Source of the DNA: Streptomyces sp. HPF1205
Lineage (GTDB): Bacteria; Actinomycetota; Actinomycetes; Streptomycetales; Streptomycetaceae
DNA length: 64,000 bases
Reading direction: 5' to 3'
Assembly (NCBI RefSeq): GCF_020400825.1
Contig: NZ_JAINVH010000022.1
Location: 62,001 to 126,000 of the forward strand
Shown here: positions 1 to 8,909 of the stretch, piece after piece
How the letters are laid out: each line of letters opens with the position of its first letter
Numbering within the stretch: position 1 is the first letter of the stretch
The notes under the pieces: model-generated
The model's input: only the letters and a program-made list of their open reading frames with translations
Told to the model about the DNA's origin: nothing
Databases searched by the model: none
Position numbers and translations under genes: made by a program

Positions 1-1501
1 TCAGGGAGCTGGTCGTGCCGCTCGCGTTCGACAGCACCGGCGTGTCGTACGTGACCACGTTGATCTGCCAGGGGACGCCCTGGGAGAAGCGTGCCTGCAG
101 TGTGGCGTCGACGCCGTAGGAGCGGCTTGCGGCCAGCCGGGTCAGCGCCGAGGCCTTCAGTGTGAGCTGGGTGCCGGCGACGGTGTAGTCGCTTCCGTAC
201 TTGAGCCACGTGCCGCCCTGGGTGAGGCCCTGGAAGCTGGTTCCGTTCGTGTTGAGGGTCAGCGTCTGGTCGGTGATGGCGCCGGACTTCGGCAGGAAGA
301 CGTTGTCGGAGGAGGCGGTTCCCGACCGCGTGGTCCAGCTCGAACGGATCTGGGCGAACAGGTGCGGATCGCGCAGTTGCAGGGTGCCGCGGTTGATGTA
401 CGACCCGGCGTCCCACAGTTCGGTGGTGACCCCGTTGACACGTGCCTGGTAGCCGAGGGCTTCGAAGTACTTCAGTGCCTCGCCGTACTCGACGCTTTCG
501 GGCTTGGTGTAGTCGGGGTAGCTGAGCAGGCTGTACTCGCCGAGGACGACGGGGATGCCGCGGGCGACGAACTCGCTGTGCATCAGGCCGAAGTCGGTGG
601 TCATGTCCTGCTGGGTGTTGGCGTCGAAGCGGGTGAAGCCGGCGATGTTGACGCTGAACGGCCAGAAGCCGTAGTAGTGCACGCTCGCGATCAGGTTCGG
701 GTCGTGCAGGGCGGTGATCGTGGCGTACAGGCTGTCCATGTCGGCCTGCGACGGCGTGTCGCCCAGCGTGGGCAGCAGCAGGTAGCGGGTGGCGTTGTTC
801 CCGCCCGACGCGCGGACGATGTCGTGGAAGGAGGTGTTCAGCTCGTCGAGCAGCGGGGCCGCCTGGGCGTCGGTGACGTTGCTGAACTGGGGCTCGTTGA
901 TGCTCTCCAGGACCAGCCTGTCCGGCTCGTCCTTGAAGGTTCCGGCGATCTGGGTCCAGGTCTTGTCGAAGCGGCTGCGCACACCGTCGTGGTCGGTGGG
1001 CATGCTGCTGATCCACTCCCACGAGTCGTGGTGGGTGTTGAGGATGACGTAGAGGCCGTCGGACAGCGCCCAGTCCACCACCTGTTTGACCCGGCTCATG
1101 AAGGCGGGGTCGATGGTGTAGTCCGGCGCCGGTCCCTCGTGGCCGGCCCACGTCACCGGGATGCGGACGCTGCGGAAGCCCTGCGCCCGGACGGTGTCGA
1201 ACAGGGACTTGGTGACGAGCGGGTTGCCCCACGACGTCTCGTCGGGGATGGCGTCCAGCGTGTTGCCCAGGTTCCAGCCGGGCTGCATGGCGGCGGTCAC
1301 CGACATCGCCGTGTGCGGCCTCACGGCCGACGTGCCGGTGTGCGCGCCGGCGGCGGTGCAGGACGACGCGTCCGTGGCGGAGCAGCCGGCCGCCGCGTCG
1401 GCGGTCGCGGTGCTCAGCGCGACGACGCCACCGACGAACAGGCTGAGGACGGCGGCGGTCAGGCCGGTCCGCCGGCGCTTTGCGGGGGGAAGGGGGGACA
1501 A
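1..1501 (-). CDS. Secreted GH5 cellulase with C-terminal X2 module, 3' end cut by the window
   Basis: Endo-beta-1,4-glucanase-type enzyme of glycoside hydrolase family 5, acting outside the cell. The reverse strand reads an Arg-rich N-terminus, a hydrophobic signal segment and an Ala-rich cleavage region. The GH5 domain begins at a GWNLGNTLDA motif. The acid/base Glu lies in the ESINEPQF stretch and the nucleophile Glu in VVLGEYSLL. After about residue 380 comes an X2/immunoglobulin-like module (SGAITDQTLTLN region), and the frame stays open to base 1. I chose the TTG at 1501 because GGAGGA lies just upstream and the signal peptide follows; the 3-nt gap is short, so the start is uncertain. 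The neighbouring LacI repressor and oligosaccharide importer suggest that its products are taken up by this locus. Confidence 0.85.
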   Translation of the reverse strand, partial: MSPLPPAKRRRTGLTAAVLSLFVGGVVALSTATADAAAGCSATDASSCTAAGAHTGTSAVRPHTAMSVTAAMQPGWNLGNTLDAIPDETSWGNPLVTKSLFDTVRAQGFRSVRIPVTWAGHEGPAPDYTIDPAFMSRVKQVVDWALSDGLYVILNTHHDSWEWISSMPTDHDGVRSRFDKTWTQIAGTFKDEPDRLVLESINEPQFSNVTDAQAAPLLDELNTSFHDIVRASGGNNATRYLLLPTLGDTPSQADMDSLYATITALHDPNLIASVHYYGFWPFSVNIAGFTRFDANTQQDMTTDFGLMHSEFVARGIPVVLGEYSLLSYPDYTKPESVEYGEALKYFEALGYQARVNGVTTELWDAGSYINRGTLQLRDPHLFAQIRSSWTTRSGTASSDNVFLPKSGAITDQTLTLNTNGTSFQGLTQGGTWLKYGSDYTVAGTQLTLKASALTRLAASRSYGVDATLQARFSQGVPWQINVVTYDTPVLSNASGTTSSL

Positions 1502-2138
1502 GGTTCCTCCTGCTCGGGCAGGCCCGTGCCCGGTCGTGGCACGGGGTGGGGGGAGAAGAACCGTCGGCGGCCGCATCGCACGGCACGCCGGACGTGTCGG
1601 TACCGGCGTCACCGGGACGGCGATCGACGGACACCTGGTGGAACAGTTCATCGCGCCCGGGCCGGTGATGTGCCCGGCACGGTTGAAAGCATGGCGGCGA
1701 ACGCCAAGGGGGGGCGCTCGGACCGTGCCGTTCCACCGCGCCATGGAGCCGGAGGCGTTCCAGAAGCGCGGCTTACGGGTCGCGGTCCGTCAGGGCCGCC
1801 GCACGGGCGGCGCGCGCGGGCCTGAGCACCCCTCGGCGAGATGCCTTGGTTCGCGCGTCAGTGCATGTATTGACGTTCGCCGTGTTGCTCACCGCGGGCC
1901 GGATCCGCGGCGGGACAGACGCGAGGTCTCACCGATACAGAACCTGCACCCCGCTCCACCGGAGTGTCAAGGGGTCGCATCGAATCGATTCGCCCCATCC
2001 GTCTTCGTGGAGTGAATCCCGCCAGGTGCGGGGGTGGCTGAACGTTACGAATCCAACGGGCGGCCCGGTGCCGGACGGCACCCTCCGAACACCGCGACGC
2101 GAGCGCCCGCCCGCGGGCCCGGCCCGGCCGGGGAGGGC
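1502..2138. other. Intergenic region between cellulase and LacI regulator
   Basis: About 640 bp without a gene that I can support. It should hold the leftward cellulase promoter and the end of the upstream LacI gene. The one notable element is a perfect 12-bp palindrome, CGAATCGATTCG, at 1981-1992, which could be a regulator site but matches no operator I can name. Open frames here have poor codon bias. Confidence 0.5.
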
Positions 2139-3185
2139 TCAATCGGCCGGTGGGGCCGTGCTCTCCCGGACGACCAGGGAGGTCGCGATATCCAGTCCCG
2201 ACTGGGGTACTTCTTCTCCGCGGCCGATGGCCAGGGCCAGTTCGGTGGCGGCGATCGCCATCTCGGCCAGCGGCTGGTGGACGGTGGTCAGGGGCGGGTC
2301 CATCCACGCCACGACCGGCAGGTCGTCGAAACCCACCACGCTCAGGTCCCCCGGTATGGACAGCCCCAGCTCGCGTGCCGCCTGATAGACGCCGATCGCC
2401 TGCAGGTCGTTGGCTGTGAAGATCGCGGTGGGCCGCTCCGTACGGGACAGCAGGTCGCGCGCCGCGGCGCACCCGTCCTCCCGCGTGAGCAGGGTCCGCA
2501 CCAGCAGGCCGGGGTCCGCCGGCACGCCCGCTTCCCGCAGCGCCGAGGAGTAACCGGCCACCCGGGCCCGGCAGAAGGGGTGGTCCGGGCCGCTGATCAT
2601 GGCGACGCGCCGGTGCCCCAGGCCCACCAGGTGGCGCACCGCGGCCCGGCCGCCCCTCCAGTTCGTCGCCCCCACGAACGGCACGTCGTCGGGCAGTTCG
2701 TCGATCGGATCGAAGACCACGAAGGGAATGTTCCTGGCCGTCAGCTGCGCCCGCTCGGCCTCCGACAGCTGCGCCACCGACAGCACACACTGCGGGCGCC
2801 GACCCACCGTGTCATCCATGGACATGACCGCCGAGTCGTGCAGGCCGAACTCCGAGACGACCACGCCCACCCGGTTCCTGCGCGCGACCCGCTCCACCCC
2901 TCGGATGATCTCCACCGCCCACATGCTCTCCAGCTCGCGGAAGACCAGCTCGACCACGTTGCTGCGGGTCCCCGGCGGCTTGCGGTAGCCGTACCTGCTG
3001 ATCAGCTCCTCGACCCGCGCCCTGGTCCCCTCCGCGACCCCCGAACGGCGGTTGAGCACCTTCGAGACGGTGGGAACCGACACCCCCGCCGACTCGGCGA
3101 TGTACGCGATGGTCACCGAACCCGGACCGTCACCCCGCGAGCCCTGCCCGTCGGCCGACGATCCCCCCGGTCTCATGTCCGTCAC
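2139..3185 (-). CDS. LacI-family transcriptional regulator (paralogue A)
   Basis: Sugar-responsive repressor of 348 residues. An N-terminal LacI helix-turn-helix (TIAYIAESAGVSVPTVSKVL, about residues 25-45) is followed by the hinge and a periplasmic-binding-like effector domain. The C-terminal half has the GFDDLP and PPLTTVHQP signatures typical of the family. It is highly similar along its length to the regulator at 10592-11755 and shares many identical blocks with it, so the two are a recent duplication or a paralogous pair. It lies between the cellulase and a second LacI gene, all on the same strand, and probably controls hydrolase or transporter promoters here. The ligand cannot be read from sequence; cello- or xylo-oligosaccharides are an inference from neighbours. 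Confidence 0.9.
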   Translation of the reverse strand: MTDMRPGGSSADGQGSRGDGPGSVTIAYIAESAGVSVPTVSKVLNRRSGVAEGTRARVEELISRYGYRKPPGTRSNVVELVFRELESMWAVEIIRGVERVARRNRVGVVVSEFGLHDSAVMSMDDTVGRRPQCVLSVAQLSEAERAQLTARNIPFVVFDPIDELPDDVPFVGATNWRGGRAAVRHLVGLGHRRVAMISGPDHPFCRARVAGYSSALREAGVPADPGLLVRTLLTREDGCAAARDLLSRTERPTAIFTANDLQAIGVYQAARELGLSIPGDLSVVGFDDLPVVAWMDPPLTTVHQPLAEMAIAATELALAIGRGEEVPQSGLDIATSLVVRESTAPPAD

Positions 3186-3357
3186 GGCTGCCCTTCGTGA
3201 ACGTGTCCGTCTTCGCGCCGTTGGCGTGACACCGAGGCACCGCCCGGGCGCACCTGGGCACCTCTGTGCTCAAACGTTCCTTCGTGCACGGCTATTGACC
3301 CGGCCGGAGGCTCCTCGCTACCTTTCGCAATCGCCGGAAATTCTATCATCTTTTGCT

Positions 3358-3374
3358 TGGAGAGTTTCTCTCCA
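3358..3374. promoter_or_regulatory. Inverted repeat, candidate LacI operator
   Basis: TGGAGAGTTTCTCTCCA is a perfect 7-bp inverted repeat with a 3-bp centre, in the gap between two LacI genes and 173 bp upstream of the start at 3185. Its reverse complement contains GAAACTCTCC, which recurs at 8590-8599 upstream of GH43. This supports a shared operator. It could alternatively be a short terminator for the LacI gene ending at 3419. Confidence 0.45.
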
Positions 3375-3418
3375 GGCTCTGACCAGGATTCATCGCCCCA
3401 CAGCCCACCGCAATCGCC

Positions 3419-4564
3419 TCAGCGTTCGCCGTCGCTCGCAGGTGCCATGGCCGTCGTCCCGGAGGAGCCCATGCGTAGACTCGGCCGCTTCGCTCCCTCG
3501 CGGTCAACCGGGCAGCGGCCATGCTGCTCGTCATCGCGGGCGCCGCCCGCCGCCGGCGGACGGGGTGCCGGCCCTGAGCTGTCGCGGGGGGTGAGCACGG
3601 GGGTCAGCAGCGTGATCTCGTCGGTGGGTGTGCCGTTCAGGCGGGAGCTGACCAGTTCGACGGCCCGCGCGCCGAGTTCCCTCGCCGGGCCGGTCACCGC
3701 GGTCAGCGGGGGCGAGTACTGCTCTGCCAGGGGCTCGGGGCACAACGCCACCACCGACGCGTCCTCGGGGACCGCCCGGCCGGAGGTACGCAGCAGGGAC
3801 AGCAGCGGACCGATGGCGCCTTCGTTCTGGACCACGAAGCCCGTCGTCCCCGGGCGGTCGGCCAGTATCCGGGTGAAGGCCCCGGCCGTGGACTCGTACG
3901 TGCCCTCGCACGGACGGTGCAGCACCCGCAGTCCGAGGTCGTCGGCCGCCTGCTGGAAGCCCGCCAGCGTCCGCTCCGCGTAGCCGGCGTGCCGCTCGTA
4001 CACCGCCCGGGAGTAGCCGATGAAGGCGATCTCCCGGTGGCCCAGTGCGGCCAGGTGCTCCGCGCACAGCGCGCCCGCGCGGGCGAAGTCGTGGTCGACC
4101 GAGGCCAGTCCGCTCGTGGTGCCGGGCAGGCCGATCAGCGCGGCCTGGCTGCCGGTCTCCCGCAGTACCGCGATGCGCGGGTCGTCGAGCTGGACGTCCA
4201 TCAGGATGACGCCGTCGGCCAGGCCGCTGCGGGCGACCCGGCGCACTCCGTCGGGGCCCTCGTCGTTGGTGATGAGCAGGACGTCGTAGCCGTGCCGGCG
4301 GGCGGTCACGGTGACCGCGATGGCGATCTCCATCATGACCGGCACGTACAGGTCCGCGCGGAGCGGGACCACCAGGGCGATGATGTGGGAGCGCTTGCCC
4401 GCCAGGGCGCGGGCTCCCGCGTGGGGGTGGTAGCCGAGCCGCGCGATCGCCTCCCGCACCCTCAGCTGGGTGGGCGTGGAGATCCTGCGTTTTCCGCTGA
4501 GGACGTAGCTCACCGTACTCGGGGAGACGCCCGCGGCCTCGGCCACTTCGACCAGTGTCACCAT
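3419..4564 (-). CDS. LacI-family transcriptional regulator (B)
   Basis: 381-residue repressor. The LacI helix-turn-helix occupies residues 2-25 (TLVEVAEAAGVSPSTVSYVL), the hinge contains YHPHAGARALAGKRS, and the rest is a type-1 periplasmic-binding effector domain. It differs clearly from the other two LacI proteins in the window. The last 40 or so residues are Pro/Arg/Gly-rich, beyond the usual family end, so the stop may have been displaced. It starts 76 bp after the second permease gene on the same strand and may be the last gene of the binding protein-permease-permease unit. That arrangement is typical of a local repressor of the importer whose inducer is the imported sugar. The ATG at 4564 begins directly at the HTH and is well supported. 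Confidence 0.88.
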   Translation of the reverse strand: MVTLVEVAEAAGVSPSTVSYVLSGKRRISTPTQLRVREAIARLGYHPHAGARALAGKRSHIIALVVPLRADLYVPVMMEIAIAVTVTARRHGYDVLLITNDEGPDGVRRVARSGLADGVILMDVQLDDPRIAVLRETGSQAALIGLPGTTSGLASVDHDFARAGALCAEHLAALGHREIAFIGYSRAVYERHAGYAERTLAGFQQAADDLGLRVLHRPCEGTYESTAGAFTRILADRPGTTGFVVQNEGAIGPLLSLLRTSGRAVPEDASVVALCPEPLAEQYSPPLTAVTGPARELGARAVELVSSRLNGTPTDEITLLTPVLTPRDSSGPAPRPPAAGGARDDEQHGRCPVDREGAKRPSLRMGSSGTTAMAPASDGER

Positions 4565-4640
4565 GCAGGTGGTTCCCTCTCTGCTTCCTGCGTACTCGCG
4601 TACCGCGTGCCTGTCCGGGGTGTCGTCACTGTCGCCGGGG

Positions 4641-5597
4641 TCAGCCCTTGATGGCGCCGGTGAGCACGCCCGTTCTGAAGTGCTTCTGCATGAAGGGGTA
4701 GACGAGGAGGATCGGCACCAGCGTCAGCACCACGACGGCCATCTGCAGCGACAGGGGGGCGGTCTGGGCGTGGTGGGACCCGAAGCCGTTGTTGGCGGAC
4801 CCGGGGATGGACATGCCCTGGTTGACGTACTGCAGCAGGACGTACTGCAGCGGCCACTTGGTGCTGTCGGTGGGCATGTAGAGCATGACGTTGAAGAAGG
4901 AGTTCCAGTAGCCGACCGCGTAGAACAGGGCTACGACCGCGGTGACGGCGCGGGAGGTGGGAAGCACCACCGACCACAGGATGCGCCAATCGTTGGCCCC
5001 GTCGATTCGGGCCGCGTCGATGAGGTCGCCGGCCGTGCCGGAGTAGAAGGCGCGCAGCACCAGGATGTTGAAGACCGAGACGGCGCCGGGCAGGATCAGG
5101 GCCCAGTACTGGCCGTAGCCGCCGAGCTCGGTGACCACCAGGAAGGTGGGGATCATGCCGCCGCCGACGAACATGGTGACGACCAGCACCAGCAGGATCG
5201 CGCGGTGGCCGAACGAGCGGGAGCGGGAGAGTCCGTAGGCGCACAGCACGGAGACCGCCATCGAGATGGCCGTGCCGATGACGGTGATGCCGAGGCTGAC
5301 CAGTACGGCCCTGGTGACGGGGCCGTTGGTGAGCATCTGCCGGTACGCGTCCGCGGTGAGCCCGTCGGGCCACAGGACCAGGCCGCCGGCCCGGTTGATG
5401 GCGCCGGGGGTGGAGAAGCTGGTGAGGACCACGATCCACAGGGGCACCAGGACGGCCGCGACCACCAGGACCAGGACGCCGCCCTTGAGGGTCTGCGCAA
5501 CGGCGCCCGGCTGCTCCTCCCAGGCCGGGCGGCTGGTGCGGCGGCGGACGGGCCGCATCGCGGAAACGGGCCGCGCGGGTGTCAGTGACTGGCTCAT
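4641..5597 (-). CDS. Carbohydrate ABC transporter permease, MalG/YtcP type
   Basis: Inner-membrane permease of 318 residues and one half of the translocation channel of an oligosaccharide importer. Several hydrophobic helices are visible, the first at about residues 35-55. The cytoplasmic EAA loop appears as DAARIDGANDWRILWSVVLPTS, where the coupling helix contacts the ATPase. No ATPase is encoded here. Streptomyces sugar importers commonly share a distant MsiK-type ATPase, so one is probably supplied from elsewhere (inference). The ATG at 5597 overlaps the stop of the upstream permease in an ATGA junction, which implies translational coupling. The C-terminus (residues FRTGVLTGAIKG) is a normal family ending. 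Confidence 0.93.
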   Translation of the reverse strand: MSQSLTPARPVSAMRPVRRRTSRPAWEEQPGAVAQTLKGGVLVLVVAAVLVPLWIVVLTSFSTPGAINRAGGLVLWPDGLTADAYRQMLTNGPVTRAVLVSLGITVIGTAISMAVSVLCAYGLSRSRSFGHRAILLVLVVTMFVGGGMIPTFLVVTELGGYGQYWALILPGAVSVFNILVLRAFYSGTAGDLIDAARIDGANDWRILWSVVLPTSRAVTAVVALFYAVGYWNSFFNVMLYMPTDSTKWPLQYVLLQYVNQGMSIPGSANNGFGSHHAQTAPLSLQMAVVVLTLVPILLVYPFMQKHFRTGVLTGAIKG

Positions 5598-6613
5598 TTG
5601 CGATACAACCCGTCTTCGCCGAAAGCGTGCGCGAGCCTGTTGGCGCCCCAGATGAGCAGCAGCGAGATCACGCTCTTGAACAGTCCGGCGGCAGCGCCGT
5701 AGCCGTAGTTGTTGGTGGCGATGCCGTAGTAGAAGGAGAAGGTGTCCAGCACGTCGGCGGTCTCGTGCCCCACCGCGTTGCGCTGGATGAGGAACTGCTC
5801 GAAGCCGACGGACAGGGCGTTGCCGAGGCGCAGTACGAGCATCAGGACGATGACGCCGCGCATCCCCGGCAAGGTGATGTGCCACATCCGGCGCCAGCGT
5901 TTGGCGCCGTCGGCGGCGGCGGCCTCGTAGAGGTTCTGGTCGATGCCCGCGAGCGCGGCGAGGAAGACGATGATGCTCCAGCCCGCCTCCTTCCACACGT
6001 TCTGCGCGGTGACCAGCAACGCGAAGGTGTGCGGGTCGGTCATGATGTTCCACGGCCCCATGTCGTGCTGCGCCAGGAAGTGGTTGAGGAGGCCGGCGCC
6101 GCCGAGCATCTGCTGGAAGATGGTGATGGTCAGCACCCAGGAGAAGAAGTGGGGCAGGTAGACCACCGACTGCACGAAGTTGCGCAGCCGTTCGCTCATC
6201 ACCGAGTTGAGCAGCAGGGCCAGCACGATCGGAACGGGGAAGAAGAGAACGAGCTGGACGAAGCTGAGCCACAGGGTGTTGCGCAGGGCGGCCCAGAAAA
6301 CCGGGTCGTGGAACAGCTGCTGGAACTGGGCGAGTCCGGCCCACTGGCTGTGCACCACCCCGGACAGCGGATCGTAGTACTCGAAGGCGGTGATCAGGCC
6401 GAAGAGCGGCACGTAGTTGAAGACCAGCAGCAGCACGACGGCCGGGACGGTCATGATGATCAGGGACTTGTCCCGGCGCAGCCTGACCCGCCAGTTCGCA
6501 CCCGCTCCCGTGGCGTTCGCGGTCGCGGACGTCGATCCCCCCTGCGCGCGGGTCGCACCGGAGTCCTTGCTCTTTCGTTGCGGCTTTCTCACCCTGGTGG
6601 ATGCGGCGGGCAC
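5594..6613 (-). CDS. Carbohydrate ABC transporter permease, LplB type
   Basis: 339-residue membrane permease, partner of the gene that overlaps its stop codon. The first 45 residues are a basic, Ser/Ala-rich cytoplasmic tail, followed by a transmembrane helix (IIMTVPAVVLLLVFNYVPLF) and about five more. The EAA motif is EAAAADGAKRWRRMWHITLP. The FNYVPLFGLITAF and YYDPLSGVV stretches are characteristic of the LplB/YteP group that works with large lipoprotein binding proteins for oligosaccharides. It lies 57 bp downstream of the binding-protein gene on the same strand. Regulation probably comes from operator-like sequences upstream of that gene. Function is firm at family level; the sugar is unknown. 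Confidence 0.93.
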   Translation of the reverse strand: MPAASTRVRKPQRKSKDSGATRAQGGSTSATANATGAGANWRVRLRRDKSLIIMTVPAVVLLLVFNYVPLFGLITAFEYYDPLSGVVHSQWAGLAQFQQLFHDPVFWAALRNTLWLSFVQLVLFFPVPIVLALLLNSVMSERLRNFVQSVVYLPHFFSWVLTITIFQQMLGGAGLLNHFLAQHDMGPWNIMTDPHTFALLVTAQNVWKEAGWSIIVFLAALAGIDQNLYEAAAADGAKRWRRMWHITLPGMRGVIVLMLVLRLGNALSVGFEQFLIQRNAVGHETADVLDTFSFYYGIATNNYGYGAAAGLFKSVISLLLIWGANRLAHAFGEDGLYRK

Positions 6614-6670
6614 CGTTCCTCCTTGCTCGGCGGCGGGCGTCGCGAGAAACCCGCCGCACGCCGTCGTCCG

Positions 6671-8350
6671 TTACTGACCGGTGCCGTTCTTGTCCAGGAC
6701 GTTGGTCCGGTACCAGTTCCTGAGCTGGTCCCCGCCGGCGGCCTTCCACGCGGACAGCGCGTTCTGGTAGTCGGAGACCTTCTTCAGGCCGTGGGTGACG
6801 TCCTTGATGGTGTCGGTCAGCTGCTGCCCGGCGGCGGCGGTGGACAGGCGCTGCGGCAGGGTGATGTTCATGCCGTAGAAGAGCGGCTTGTACAGGTGCT
6901 TGACGGCCCGGGCACACCAGTCGGTGTAGTCCTTGGTGACCATCTCGGCGCCGGGGTTGCTGACCACGCTGGCAGGGGAGGCCAGGAACGGGTACGTCTG
7001 CTGCTGGGCGGTCTTCTTGCCCTCGTCGGTGTACGTGGGGGCGCCGTTCTGCATCGTGTAGTGCACGCCCTCGACGCCGTAGTTGACCAGCGTGTACTCG
7101 GTCGAGCCGAACGGCGCGGCCAGGTAGTCGGCTATGGAGAGCAGTTCCTCGATCTGGTCGCCGGCGAGCTTGGCGTTGAGGTAGCTCATGATGCTGGTGG
7201 CGGCGCCGAGGTAGGTCCGCGGCGTGGACTTGCCGTCGGCGGCGATGATGTCGAAGGCGTCCCGGCGGTAGTTCTTGTCGGCCGTGGTGCCGGACTGGTA
7301 GTCGGAGAGGTTCCAGGCGCCGGTGCCGCCGCCTGAGATCATGACCTTGCCGGCGTAGAACCGGGTGCCCTGGTCGTTGGTGTTGCCGGCCAGCGCGTCC
7401 GGGTGCACGAAGCCGGCCTTGGCGAGCTTGTAGTGCCAGTCCAGCGCCTCCAGTATCTCCGGCGTCTCCCACCCGTGGACCAGCTTGCCGTCGTCGAGCC
7501 TCCAGCCGGACGGAACTCCCCAGGCCGGTGACAGATAGGTCCACACGTCGTCGAAGGCCCAGACGCCCGCCTTCGCGTCGGTCAGTTCCTTGCCGAGGTC
7601 CCACAGGTCCTGGGCCGACTTCACCTGGGCGGCGGTGATGCCCTTGGGCTCCAGGATGTCCCGTCGGTAGAAGACCGCCCCGGACAGGGGCATGCCGCTG
7701 GCGAAGGAGGGAATGCCGTAGAGCTTGTCCTGCCAGGCTCCGGCCTGCCAGGCGAGCGTGGGGATCGCGGCGAGGTTGGGGTACTTCTTGATCTTGTCGC
7801 CGGCGAGGTACGGGGTCAGGTCGGCGAGTTGCGTACCGGCGAGTTCCCCCACGTTGAAGTTGTTGTTCCACCAGGTCGGCAGCTGGATCCAGTCGGGCAG
7901 CTTCCTCGACGCGGTCATCGTGGGGATGATGGTCGCGTAGTCGTTGCCGTTGGCCGGCTTCATGGTGATGGTGGCGCCCAGAGCCTTGTTCACGGCCCGG
8001 TAGTAGGAGTTGTCCGGGGGCGGCAGGGTGCCCCACATGGGCGTGACCGCGGTGTAGTGGCCCCCTTTGCCGGGCGTGCCGGAGACCGTTTTCACGGGGT
8101 TGGCGGGGTAGGTCAGGAAGCCGGGGTCGGTGAAGGCGCCCGCGGTTCCGGTGACGGAGGGGATGTCCGGCTTGATCGCGTTGCTGGGCCGGTAGGCCGG
8201 CAGCGCGGCGGCCAGGCCGGTCTTGCTGTTGGTCCCGCCCTTGGCCGCGGAACCGCTGCCGCAGGCACTGAGCACCGGGGACAGGGCGGCGGCCCCGGCG
8301 ACGGCGACAGCGCCGTTCAGCAGCGTTCTCCGGTTCATGGCGTTACTCAT
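6671..8350 (-). CDS. Extracellular sugar-binding lipoprotein of ABC importer (LplA type)
   Basis: 559-residue solute-binding protein. A short N-region (MNRRTLLNG) and hydrophobic stretch end in the lipobox LSAC at about residues 27-30, so the mature protein is lipid-anchored outside the membrane. Length and organisation match the large extracellular family 1 binding proteins (LplA/YtcQ-like) used for oligosaccharides. It is the first gene of a three-gene transport unit. The ATG at 8350 has AAAGG seven bases upstream; a second ATG four codons later is possible. It is divergent from the GH43 gene, and the shared 560-bp region carries LacI-type palindromes. With GH43 next door, xylo- or arabinoxylo-oligosaccharides are likely substrates, by inference only. 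Confidence 0.92.
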   Translation of the reverse strand: MSNAMNRRTLLNGAVAVAGAAALSPVLSACGSGSAAKGGTNSKTGLAAALPAYRPSNAIKPDIPSVTGTAGAFTDPGFLTYPANPVKTVSGTPGKGGHYTAVTPMWGTLPPPDNSYYRAVNKALGATITMKPANGNDYATIIPTMTASRKLPDWIQLPTWWNNNFNVGELAGTQLADLTPYLAGDKIKKYPNLAAIPTLAWQAGAWQDKLYGIPSFASGMPLSGAVFYRRDILEPKGITAAQVKSAQDLWDLGKELTDAKAGVWAFDDVWTYLSPAWGVPSGWRLDDGKLVHGWETPEILEALDWHYKLAKAGFVHPDALAGNTNDQGTRFYAGKVMISGGGTGAWNLSDYQSGTTADKNYRRDAFDIIAADGKSTPRTYLGAATSIMSYLNAKLAGDQIEELLSIADYLAAPFGSTEYTLVNYGVEGVHYTMQNGAPTYTDEGKKTAQQQTYPFLASPASVVSNPGAEMVTKDYTDWCARAVKHLYKPLFYGMNITLPQRLSTAAAGQQLTDTIKDVTHGLKKVSDYQNALSAWKAAGGDQLRNWYRTNVLDKNGTGQ

Positions 8351-8500
8351 GGTGGAACCTTTCGCCGTAGAGGTTTCGTTCGGCGACGAGCACGTCGTTC
8401 GACGCCTGGGCGGTGTGTACGCGGGAGGAGAGGGAGAAGCGCGAGCGATCGCCGCCGGCCCTGGCGCCCGCCGCTGAGAGGCGCCGCGATCACGGAGCTC

Positions 8501-8513
8501 TCGAAGCGCTTGA
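8501..8513. promoter_or_regulatory. Candidate LacI operator upstream of binding-protein gene
   Basis: TCGAAGCGCTTGA is a near-perfect palindrome around an AAGCGCTT core with a central CG step, the usual form of LacI-family operators. It lies 150 bp upstream of the leftward binding-protein start. Which of the three LacI proteins binds it cannot be told from sequence. Confidence 0.5.
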
Positions 8514-8589
8514 ATATGGCCGTGAGGTTAAGTGCACCCTCGCCCCGGACGCAAGACCCCGGCAAGGAAACGAAAAGTCTGCTTGCGCA

Positions 8590-8628
8590 GAAACTCTCCG
8601 GTCTGATCGCGGAAACTTTCTCTTGACA
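8590..8628 (+). promoter_or_regulatory. GAAA-type repeat boxes and possible -35 upstream of GH43
   Basis: Two related boxes lie 22 bp apart: GAAACTCTCC at 8590-8599 and the odd palindrome GAAACTTTC at 8612-8620. A TTGACA at 8623-8628 fits a -35 hexamer for rightward transcription; no good -10 follows, so the start site is uncertain. The first box matches the inverted repeat at 3358-3374. Similar GAAA/TTTC palindromes occur in Streptomyces xylanase promoters (from memory). If the TTGACA is used, the leader to GH43 would be about 250 nt. Confidence 0.45.
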
Positions 8629-8909
8629 TCGCGAGAGCCCACGTGCCAGCTTCGAAGGGCTTCACCTGGCGCCGGGCACGGCCTGCTCGCCGGTGCGGAC
8701 TGCTCACCATGGACGACCTGGACCGGACCGTGCGCCGCCGGCTGTCGATGCGCTTCCGCCTCGGCGGGCTCGACCCCGGGACGGGGCGGCACGACGGGTC
8801 TTGCGCCGGGTGGCTCCGAGCGGCCCCGGACACCATCGCGCTCGGCACCGCGGACGATCGACGCCCGCCGCCGCCCGAGCCTCCGACAACCCGTGAAGGA
8901 CCTGACACG

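Larger units (their letters stand above)
8351..8909. other. Divergent control region between importer and GH43
   Basis: 560 bp between two divergent starts. It carries the AAGCGCTT palindrome (8501-8513) and the GAAA boxes (8590-8620) listed separately. An open frame continues upstream of GH43 to 8643, but it is Arg/Pro-rich, has no ribosome site and precedes the conserved GH43 N-terminus, so I treat it as non-coding. Confidence 0.6.

Noticed and set aside
4641..8036. A single leftward open frame of 1,131 codons across the sugar importer
   Set aside because: Only its last 318 codons form a permease; the rest is the wrong frame of the upstream permease and binding-protein genes, with Arg/His/Pro-rich, non-conserved translation.
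8643..8909. An 89-residue N-terminal extension of the GH43 enzyme
   Set aside because: Arg/Pro-rich without signal features, and a good ribosome site lies just before ATG 8910 at the conserved start.
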